Source: an uncultured Propionibacteriaceae bacterium (GTDB taxonomy: Bacteria > Actinomycetota > Actinomycetes > Propionibacteriales > Propionibacteriaceae). From it: a stretch of DNA of 24,814 bases. The notes beneath the pieces were generated by a model that was given only the letters and a program-made list of their open reading frames with translations, was not told the DNA's origin and made no database searches. Made by a program: the position numbers and the translations under genes. This document shows, in pieces, positions 14,601 to 20,847 of the stretch; position 1 is the first letter of the stretch, and each line of letters opens with the position of its first letter. Where the stretch lies: positions 1 through 24,814 of the forward strand of contig CALLVV010000007.1 of the NCBI GenBank assembly GCA_938012815.1, given 5' to 3'.

Positions 14601-16199
14601 ATGTCGGTCATCCGGTGCCGGGGATTGACGGCTTGGCACAAGGGGGAACAGGTGCTCAAGGGCGTCGACCTGCTGGTGGAACCGGGGGAGGTGTGCCTGG
14701 TGCTGGGCGCGCCGGACTCCGGGCGCACCAGACTCGTCGAACTGATCCTGGGCCTGAGGCGACCGGCCTCGGGAAGCGTTGAGGTGCTGGAGACCACCCC
14801 CGGCGAGGTTCCGCTCCCGGTCGGGTACCTGCCCCGGGAGTTGGCGCTGTACGAGCACATGTCGCCGGCGCAGAACCTGAAGCTGGTGGCCGATACCGCT
14901 GGCGAGAAGGTGGGGACCCGCACCATGTCGGCTTCCGGTGAGCCGGACGACTCGTACCTGCTGGGAGGACGTGACAGCGACGACATCCTGGCGCAGGCCG
15001 CGATCCTCAACCCTCTCCTCCTGCGCACCATGCGTTTCAAGCCGCCGGAGGAGAAGTGGCGCGTCCAGCTGGCCGCCTCGTGCCTGACGGTCCCCGACCG
15101 GCTCCTGGTGCTGGATGCCCCGGACCGCACCCTGGACTACACGGGACTGGAGATCCTGCGGGAACGGTTGGGCGAGGTGCGGCGGGAAGGAGGGGCGGCC
15201 CTGGTGACGGCGGATGACCCCCTCGTCCTCGGGGACGTCGCCACCAGCTACGCGATCCTCCGCGACGGGATCATCGCGGATCGCGGTCGGTTGCCGGCGG
15301 GCGACAAGAAATACCCGTTTCTGGAAGCTCTGCGTGAAACGACCGGGAGGGCGGCCTCGTCCTCCTCACCGGGCTGGGGTGTCCAACCTCCCAACGCACA
15401 GCAGGCCGCCGGGGTCTCGTCCCCGTTGCCGGACGACGCTGTCCGGCCCGTGGCGGGGTCCCCCGGTCTGGGGCGGCTGGTGGTTGGTGGCGTGAAGGCG
15501 GACCTGACGATCCTCTGGGGCCACAAACTGGCGCCGCTGGTGGTCGGACTGGTCTGGTTCCTGGCGCAGCTGCCCGCCGTCGCCCTGCTGCCTCCGGTTC
15601 ACCAGGGAAGATCCGGCCTGGAGGAATTGCTCGACATCCTGCTGTGCCTGGCGTGCATGTCGATGGCGACCATGGGGGCGTTCCTGGGAAACCAGAACGG
15701 GCTGCGCCGCCCGGGGGCCTGCCGGTTCGTGCGCGTCGGACGGCGGGCCGACTGGTTGGTGCGGATCGGGAGCATGGTGTTCCTGTCGACCCTGTTCACG
15801 GTGACCTTCGTCGGGATCAGCTGGGGACTGAAGGGCATCACGCATGCGACGGACACCACCGGCCTCCAGGCGTCGATACCCTTGCTCTTCTTCTCCTGCC
15901 TGTTCTGGGGGCTGGCCGGGTGGTGCGTCGCCGCGTTGACCCGTTCCATGATTGCCGCGGTCCCGGTGCTGCTGGCCTGGCTGGTCCTGGACGGCCTGCT
16001 CGGGGGCTGGAGGTTGCCCGGTGTCCTGCTGCCGCTGCGGAGCCAGAGGATGCTTCTCAGCATCTCGTTCCTGCCTCCCCATGTGATGGGGTCCTTTCCG
16101 GTCCTGCTGATCTCGGGGACGCTCCTGCTCTGGCTGCTGGCGGTCCTGCTGCTGGCGTACCGGATCCGGATCGACGGCTTCCACCTAGGACGGAATTGA
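14601..16199 (+). CDS. Fusion of a catalytically degenerate ABC domain and a membrane domain
   Basis: This protein has 532 residues. Residues 1-270 align with ABC ATPases along their whole length, but every catalytic motif is altered. Walker A is GAPDSGRT (36-43) with Arg42 for Lys. The Q-loop Gln is Arg79. The LSGGQ signature is replaced by KPPEEK (147-152). Walker B is LLVLDA (168-173) with Ala173 for the catalytic Glu. The H-loop His is Asp205 by alignment. After a Ser/Pro-rich linker (about 280-320), residues 325-532 form a membrane domain of about six helices. ATP hydrolysis is therefore very unlikely; I infer a regulatory or structural partner of the ABC pair just upstream. ATG at 14601 has an excellent GAGGAG ribosome-binding site. 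The frame is intact and long, so this is not a decaying pseudogene. Confidence 0.82.
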   Translation: MSVIRCRGLTAWHKGEQVLKGVDLLVEPGEVCLVLGAPDSGRTRLVELILGLRRPASGSVEVLETTPGEVPLPVGYLPRELALYEHMSPAQNLKLVADTAGEKVGTRTMSASGEPDDSYLLGGRDSDDILAQAAILNPLLLRTMRFKPPEEKWRVQLAASCLTVPDRLLVLDAPDRTLDYTGLEILRERLGEVRREGGAALVTADDPLVLGDVATSYAILRDGIIADRGRLPAGDKKYPFLEALRETTGRAASSSSPGWGVQPPNAQQAAGVSSPLPDDAVRPVAGSPGLGRLVVGGVKADLTILWGHKLAPLVVGLVWFLAQLPAVALLPPVHQGRSGLEELLDILLCLACMSMATMGAFLGNQNGLRRPGACRFVRVGRRADWLVRIGSMVFLSTLFTVTFVGISWGLKGITHATDTTGLQASIPLLFFSCLFWGLAGWCVAALTRSMIAAVPVLLAWLVLDGLLGGWRLPGVLLPLRSQRMLLSISFLPPHVMGSFPVLLISGTLLLWLLAVLLLAYRIRIDGFHLGRN

Positions 16200-16239
16200 C
16201 GGCATCGTCCGCATTCCCACCGTTCCGGTTGCCGCCCGG

Positions 16240-16245
16240 TAGGAT
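16240..16245 (+). promoter_or_regulatory. -10 box of thrC (leaderless)
   Basis: TAGGAT ends 8 nt before the GTG start of thrC, with no Shine-Dalgarno sequence. This gives thrC a promoter independent of the ABC cluster. Confidence 0.45.
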
Positions 16246-16253
16246 CGCTGCCC

Positions 16254-17669
16254 GTGCGATACGTCTCCACCCGTGCCACCGACCACACCACCAGGGCCTT
16301 CAGTGACATCCTCCTGGAGGGCCTGGCGCCCGACGGTGGCCTCTACCTGCCCGTCGAGTACCCGCGGGTGGACGCCGAGATCCTCGCCCGGTGGCGCGAC
16401 GTGCTGTTCGACGACGGCTACGCGGGGCTCGCCTTCGAGGTGTGCTCCCTGTTCATCGACGACATCCCCGCCGACGACCTGCTGGGCATCTGCCGGCGCG
16501 CCTACGCGCCCGGGAAGTTCGTGGACCCGCAGATCGTGCCGGTCTCCGAACTCTCCGACGGGGTGCGGCTGGCGCACCTCAGCAACGGCCCGTCGGCGGC
16601 CTTCAAGGACATGGCCATGCAGCTGCTCGGCGAGCTGTTCGCCCACGAACTGGCGCGCCGCGGCGAGCACCTGACCATTCTCGGTGCCACGTCTGGCGAC
16701 ACCGGCTCGGCCGCCGAGTACGCGCTGTTGGGCAGGCCCGGGATACGGGTGGTGATGCTGTCCCCGGCGGACCGCATGACCCCGTTCCAGCAGGCGCAGA
16801 TGTACTCCATCGACGACCCCGGGGTGGTGAACCTGGCCGTCGAGGGGGTCTTCGACGACTGCCAGGACCTCGTCAAGGCCATCAACGCCGACGCTGAGTT
16901 CAAACGCGACCACCGCATCGGCGCGGTGAACTCCATCAACTGGGCGCGCCTGATGGCGCAGATCGTCTACTACTTCGCGGCGTGGCTGCGCATCGACGGC
17001 GAGGAGCCGGTCTCGTTCGCGGTGCCGTCGGGCAACTTCGGCAACATCGCTGCCGGTCACATCGCACGCCTGATGGGATTGCCGATCCGGCGCCTGGTGC
17101 TGGCCACCAATGAGAACGACGTTCTCGACGAGTTCTTCCGCACCGGCGTCTACCGGCCTCGCGCCGCACAGCAGACCCACGCCACCAGCTCCCCGTCCAT
17201 GGACATCTCGAAGGCGTCGAACTTCGAACGCTTCGTCGCCGACCTGCTGGGTCGCGATGGTGCTCGCGTCGCCGACCTGTTCGGTCGCGAACTGCCGGAA
17301 ACCGGCCGGCTCGACCTGTCCGGCGAGGACCGCGACCGCTTCGGTTTCGTCTCGGGTTCCTCCACCCACGCCGACCGGCTGGCCGAGATCCGCGCCACCT
17401 GGGAGAACGATGGGGTTCTCATCGATCCCCACACCGCCGACGGCGTGCGCGTTGCCCGCCGGCTGCTGGCCTCCGGTGAGGTGACCGGACCTGTCGTGGT
17501 GCTGGAGACCGCGCTTCCCGTGAAGTTCGCCGAGACCATCACCCAGGCGACCGGCATCGTCCCGCCGCGCCCCGACCGTTTCGCCGGGATCGAGGGTCTC
17601 CCCGCGCACGTGACGCGCATCCCGGTGGACGTGGACGCGGTCCGGCGGGTTATTGGCGGGGCCGCCTGA
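16254..17669 (+). CDS. thrC: Threonine synthase
   Basis: This 471-residue PLP enzyme is of the long threonine synthase type with the extra N-terminal domain (RYVSTRATD...GLAPDGGLYLP). It converts O-phosphohomoserine to threonine and phosphate. Lys118 in SNGPSAAFKDMAMQLLG is the PLP lysine, and the phosphate-binding loop GATSGDTGSAAEYAL follows at about residue 143. VPSGNFGNI and the C-terminal HTADGVRVARRLL are also typical. The GTG at 16254 is the natural start because homology begins at the second residue. Homoserine dehydrogenase and kinase are not next to it here. It ends 91 nt before the amine oxidase gene, without a clear terminator. Confidence 0.96.
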   Translation: MRYVSTRATDHTTRAFSDILLEGLAPDGGLYLPVEYPRVDAEILARWRDVLFDDGYAGLAFEVCSLFIDDIPADDLLGICRRAYAPGKFVDPQIVPVSELSDGVRLAHLSNGPSAAFKDMAMQLLGELFAHELARRGEHLTILGATSGDTGSAAEYALLGRPGIRVVMLSPADRMTPFQQAQMYSIDDPGVVNLAVEGVFDDCQDLVKAINADAEFKRDHRIGAVNSINWARLMAQIVYYFAAWLRIDGEEPVSFAVPSGNFGNIAAGHIARLMGLPIRRLVLATNENDVLDEFFRTGVYRPRAAQQTHATSSPSMDISKASNFERFVADLLGRDGARVADLFGRELPETGRLDLSGEDRDRFGFVSGSSTHADRLAEIRATWENDGVLIDPHTADGVRVARRLLASGEVTGPVVVLETALPVKFAETITQATGIVPPRPDRFAGIEGLPAHVTRIPVDVDAVRRVIGGAA

Positions 17670-17690
17670 AAACGGGAATCGAACCCCTTG

Positions 17691-17696
17691 TAGGGT
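17691..17696 (+). promoter_or_regulatory. Possible -10 box of the amine oxidase gene
   Basis: TAGGGT fits TANNNT and lies 70 nt before the amine oxidase ATG, leaving room for the short leader ORF. No -35 hexamer is apparent. Confidence 0.25.
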
Positions 17697-17716
17697 AGGA
17701 AATCCGGGGGGAAATA

Positions 17717-17750
17717 GCATGCCGGTTCATAAGGAGCATGCCGGTTCATA
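17717..17750 (+). repeat. 15-bp direct repeat at the translation start region
   Basis: GCATGCCGGTTCATA occurs at 17717-17731 and again at 17736-17750, a 19-bp period. Each copy carries an ATG and is followed by a purine-rich GGAG. The second copy leads into the GGGAGGAAAC ribosome-binding site of the amine oxidase gene. A recent small tandem duplication is the simplest explanation. Confidence 0.8.
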
Positions 17751-17751
17751 G
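17719..17751 (+). CDS. Possible 10-residue leader peptide MPVHKEHAGS
   Basis: ATG at 17719 follows a GGGGGG purine run by about 8 nt and opens ten codons. The TAG stop (17749-17751) abuts the ribosome-binding site of the amine oxidase gene, 9 nt before its ATG. Translation of it could affect initiation of the oxidase. The peptide has no recognisable regulatory codon run, and it may simply be a by-product of the tandem duplication. Confidence 0.3.
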   Translation: MPVHKEHAGS

Positions 17752-17760
17752 GGAGGAAAC

Positions 17761-19107
17761 ATGCTGGACTGCGCCATCATTGGGGCTGGCCTGGCGGGCC
17801 TCGTGGCTGCTCGCGACCTGCGGAACCGGGGGCTCGGTGTTGTTGTGCTCGAGGCCCGGGACCGCGTGGGGGGGCGTGTCGAGAACGGGGTCCTTGCCGA
17901 CGGCCAGTACGTGGAGCTCGGCGGTCAATGGATCGGCGCCGGACACGACGCCATTTTTGAACTGATCGAGCGTTACGGGCTGAGGACCATTGGTATTCCG
18001 GCTCGCGGAAATCTGGTGGTGCGTGTCCATGGCAGATTGCTTGAGGTGCCGTCGGCGGAGGACGGGGAGGAACTGACCCCGTTCGAGGTCGCGGACCTCA
18101 GCCAGGGATTGTTGAGGCTGCGGCGCCTCGCCCACCGGCTGGCCGATGATCCCGCCTGGGTGGCGGCGAACGACGCTTGGCTGCGGCAGGACCTACGACG
18201 CTGGGTGCGCACCAATTTACGAACCGGCAGGGCACAGGCCCGCTTCGGAGAGGTGTACACGGCGGCTTTCGGGCCGATGATCCCGCATGCGACTCTGGAG
18301 GAGGGCCTGCGGCAGATCAACTCGGGACCGAGCCTGGAGACGATGATCGCGAACAACGGCGGGCTGAACCAGCAGCGCGTCGACGGCGGCATGGTCGCGC
18401 TGTGCGAGGCCCTGGCCGCCGATCTCGGGGACGTGGTGCGTCTCGGGAACCCCGTGACAAAGATCACGCACGGTGACACCGCCGTCGTCACGCTCGCATC
18501 CGGGGAGACCGTCGAGGCGCGCACCGTCGTCTCGACGCTACCGCCACGCCTGGCCGTCGCTCTGGAACACGATCCGCCCCTGCCGCAGTGGAGACAGGAC
18601 GTGGCAGAGAAGGTGGCCCCCGGCAACGTGATCAAGGCTTATCTGGTGTACGAGACGCCTTTCTGGCGCGAACGAGGACTTTCAGGGCAGTCGAGCTCTG
18701 ACGAGGGGGCGGTTCGCGTCACGTTTGACACAACCCCGGCCGACTCGACCCGTGGGATGCTGATGGGTTTCTTCGAGGGCAACGAGGCCGATTCCCTGGC
18801 CCATCGTTCCCTGGAGACCCGGCGTCGCGCGTTCGTCGAGTCGGCCGTCCGTGTGTTTGGGGTGGATGCGGCCGAATCCGTCGAGTACCTGGAACGGGAC
18901 TGGAGCGCTGAACAGTACACGCGAGGTTGTCACGGGGCGCATTTCGCGCCCGGGATCTGGACCTCCAACGGTCCCGTCCTGGCGGCCCCCGACGGCTGCC
19001 TCTACTGGGCCGGGGCGGAGTACTCGACCAGGTTCAACGGCTACATGGAAGGCGCTGTTCGCTCCGGCGAGGAGGTCGCGGCCACGGTCGCGGTTGCCCT
19101 CATCTGA
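17761..19107 (+). CDS. Flavin-containing monoamine oxidase family protein
   Basis: This 448-residue flavoprotein has the N-terminal FAD Rossmann loop GAGLAG (8-13), followed by LEARDRVGGRV and GGQWIG (typical of amine oxidases). A C-terminal flavin segment contains WAGAEYSTRFNGYMEGAVRSGEE. These enzymes oxidise primary or polyamines such as putrescine or tyramine to aldehydes, giving H2O2 and ammonia. Cys390 in RGCHGAHFAPG aligns with the cysteine that binds FAD covalently in mammalian MAO, so covalent flavin is possible. No signal peptide is seen, so it is probably cytoplasmic. ATG at 17761 has a strong GGGAGG ribosome-binding site. The substrate is not certain; a close relative of putrescine oxidase or of a tyramine-type oxidase would look similar. 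Confidence 0.9.
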   Translation: MLDCAIIGAGLAGLVAARDLRNRGLGVVVLEARDRVGGRVENGVLADGQYVELGGQWIGAGHDAIFELIERYGLRTIGIPARGNLVVRVHGRLLEVPSAEDGEELTPFEVADLSQGLLRLRRLAHRLADDPAWVAANDAWLRQDLRRWVRTNLRTGRAQARFGEVYTAAFGPMIPHATLEEGLRQINSGPSLETMIANNGGLNQQRVDGGMVALCEALAADLGDVVRLGNPVTKITHGDTAVVTLASGETVEARTVVSTLPPRLAVALEHDPPLPQWRQDVAEKVAPGNVIKAYLVYETPFWRERGLSGQSSSDEGAVRVTFDTTPADSTRGMLMGFFEGNEADSLAHRSLETRRRAFVESAVRVFGVDAAESVEYLERDWSAEQYTRGCHGAHFAPGIWTSNGPVLAAPDGCLYWAGAEYSTRFNGYMEGAVRSGEEVAATVAVALI

Positions 19108-19117
19108 CCCCGAAACC

Positions 19118-19192
19118 CGAAGCGGGTTGAGCCGACCCGCGGGCGTCAGTGAGTGGGTCGTGTCGAAACCAGGGTGACTGGGGTCGGGGGAC
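19118..19192 (+). repeat. Diverged intergenic repeat, copy 2
   Basis: This stretch starts 11 nt after the amine oxidase stop and aligns with 14378-14448 (also just after a stop codon). Its central GTGTCGAAACCAGGGTGAC is the best-conserved part. From memory, short elements with TCGAAACC are common between genes in several actinobacterial genomes, so this may belong to a dispersed family; I could not check. Confidence 0.5.
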
Positions 19193-19219
19193 GAGTCTTT
19201 GCCGACCTCTCTACCCTGT

Positions 19220-19292
19220 GCATGAATCGTGGAAATTCGACGGTTCGCCGTCGCCACACGACGTTGAACCGTTTTTCTTCCGCGATTCGTGC
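19220..19292 (+). terminator. 73-nt two-tier hairpin, possible terminator or structured RNA
   Basis: The outer arms 19220-19234 and 19278-19292 pair over 15 positions (13 Watson-Crick, two G-U). The inner arms 19240-19253 and 19259-19272 pair at 13 of 14 positions around a CCACA loop. TTTT at 19273-19276 follows the inner stem directly, so the inner hairpin alone could act as a Rho-independent terminator for the amine oxidase gene. All non-Watson-Crick pairs except one mismatch are G-U on the plus strand. The remaining bases of 19293-19400 are G-rich with no recognised gene. Confidence 0.55.
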
Positions 19293-19409
19293 CTGGGAGG
19301 GGAGGGAGGGGTCCGGGATCGCGACGAAGGGGACACGACTCGAGGGGTCGCGACGGGGGTAGCCGACGTGTATGCTCGGCCCACGCGCCGTCCGGTAGGT
19401 GAGCCTGAC

Positions 19410-19439
19410 TTGGCATGATGCCTCATCGACCAGCACAAT
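19410..19439 (+). promoter_or_regulatory. ndh promoter with a palindrome over the -35 box
   Basis: TTGGCA at 19410-19415 (5 of 6 to consensus), an 18-nt spacer and CACAAT at 19434-19439 precede the ndh ATG by 7 nt without a ribosome-binding site. The perfect palindrome GGCATGATGCC (19412-19422) overlaps the -35 box and could bind a regulator. Confidence 0.5.
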
Positions 19440-19446
19440 AGCCGAT

Positions 19447-20847
19447 ATGCGCAAGCATCATGTTGTGATAATCGGTTCTGGTTTTGGTGGTCTGTTCGCG
19501 GCGAAGTCCTTGAGGCGCGCCGACGTCGATGTGACGTTGATAGCACGCACCACCCATCATCTGTTCCAGCCGCTGCTCTACCAGGTGGCGACCGGCATCC
19601 TGTCGGAGGGCGAGATCGCCCCCGCAACCCGGGAGGTGCTGCGCAAGAACAAGAACGTGACGGTGCAGCTTGGTCTCGTCGAGGGGATCGACGTGGAGGC
19701 CAGACAGGTGCGGTGGCGGTTCCACGGCCTCGAACAGGTCACCGACTACGATTCGCTGATCGTCGCCGCCGGCGCGGGACAGTCGTACTTCGGCAACGAC
19801 CACTTCGCCCGCTACGCGCCCGGCATGAAGACCATCGACGACGCCCTGGAGCTGCGGGCCCGGATCTTCGGGGCCTTCGAGCTGGCCGAGCTCGCTCCGG
19901 AGGGGGAGGACGTTTCTAGGTTCCTGACCTTCGCGGTCGTTGGTGCGGGGCCAACCGGGGTGGAGATGGCCGGGCAGATCCGCGAACTGGCTTCCAAGAC
20001 TCTCGTCGGCGAGTTCCGTCGCATCGACACGCGCCAGGCGCGGGTGATCCTCATCGAGGGCGGCCCCTTGGTGCTGCCCAGCTTTGGCGAGGACCTCGGC
20101 GGCTCGGCGCGCAGGTCGCTGGAGAAACGCGGCGTCGAGGTGTGGACGGAAACCATGGTCACCGAGGTCGACTCGCGCGGATTCACCGTCAAACGCAAGG
20201 ACGGCTCCACCGAACGGGTGGAGTCGGTGTGCAAGGTGTGGGCGGCCGGTGTGTCCGCGAACCCGCTCGGTTCGCAGATCGCCGAGCAGACCGGCGCGGA
20301 GACCGACCGGGCGGGGCGGGGGAAGGTGCTGCCGGACCTGACCTTGCCGGGGCATCCCGAGGTGTTCGTGATCGGTGACCTGGCTGCCGTCGACGGGGTG
20401 CCCGGGGTGGCGCAGGGCGCGATCCAGGGGGCCAGGTATGCGGCCAAAGTCATCCGTGGCCAGTTGGCCGGGAACCGCCCGGCGGCCCCGTTCACGTATA
20501 AGGACAAGGGGTCGATGGCGACGATCTCCCGGTTCTCCGCCGTTGTCAGCGCGGGGAAGGTCAAGTTCTCGGGTTTCCTGGCCTGGGCGGCGTGGCTGGT
20601 GCTGCACCTGCTCTACATCGCGGGCTTCAAGCAGCGGATGTCGACGCTGCTGCACTGGTTCGTCAGTTTCCTCACCCGTGGCCGTGCGGAACGCGTCACG
20701 ACGAACCAGCAGATGGTCGGCCGCCTGGCGCTGGAGGAACTCGGCGAGGGCACCAGCGCCCGTCTCATGTCCGGTGCGGCCAGGACGACCGGGGATGCGA
20801 AACCGGAGGGTTCTAACGACAAGGAGACAACACCGGTCGCGGGTTGA
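19447..20847 (+). CDS. ndh: Type II NADH:quinone oxidoreductase
   Basis: This 466-residue single-subunit NDH-2 passes electrons from NADH to quinone at the inner face of the membrane without pumping protons. Visible parts are the FAD Rossmann loop GSGFGG (10-15), THHLFQPLLYQVATG (36-50), the NADH-binding loop VVGAGPTGVEMAG (164-176), and the VFVIGDLAAV flavin motif near residue 310. A C-terminal amphipathic anchor segment, LHLLYIAGFKQRMSTLLHWF, resembles that of mycobacterial Ndh. A charged tail of about 35 residues ends the protein. I chose the ATG at 19447 because homology begins two residues later and the promoter lies 7 nt upstream; a longer frame to 19399 would include that promoter. Its last 35 nt overlap the 3' end of the convergent symporter gene. 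Confidence 0.94.
   Translation: MRKHHVVIIGSGFGGLFAAKSLRRADVDVTLIARTTHHLFQPLLYQVATGILSEGEIAPATREVLRKNKNVTVQLGLVEGIDVEARQVRWRFHGLEQVTDYDSLIVAAGAGQSYFGNDHFARYAPGMKTIDDALELRARIFGAFELAELAPEGEDVSRFLTFAVVGAGPTGVEMAGQIRELASKTLVGEFRRIDTRQARVILIEGGPLVLPSFGEDLGGSARRSLEKRGVEVWTETMVTEVDSRGFTVKRKDGSTERVESVCKVWAAGVSANPLGSQIAEQTGAETDRAGRGKVLPDLTLPGHPEVFVIGDLAAVDGVPGVAQGAIQGARYAAKVIRGQLAGNRPAAPFTYKDKGSMATISRFSAVVSAGKVKFSGFLAWAAWLVLHLLYIAGFKQRMSTLLHWFVSFLTRGRAERVTTNQQMVGRLALEELGEGTSARLMSGAARTTGDAKPEGSNDKETTPVAG

Noticed and set aside
14410..14628. 72-codon ORF before the pseudo-ABC gene
   Set aside because: It begins inside the intergenic repeat, overlaps the next gene's start and shows no motif or good ribosome-binding site.
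13062..14858. 598-codon minus-strand frame opposite the permease and its downstream gap
   Set aside because: It is antisense to an ABC-2 permease with clear helices, and its own translation shows no domain.
17672..17687. tRNA T-arm-like sequence (reverse strand GGGGTTCGATTCCCG) just after thrC
   Set aside because: The 7-nt loop and part of the stem look like a T-arm, but no acceptor, D or anticodon arm is found around it. It is probably chance; a remnant integration site cannot be excluded.
17738..17965. 75-codon ORF overlapping the amine oxidase start in another frame
   Set aside because: It arises from the second copy of the 15-bp repeat, its purine run is 1 nt from the ATG, and the downstream part is a shadow of the oxidase.
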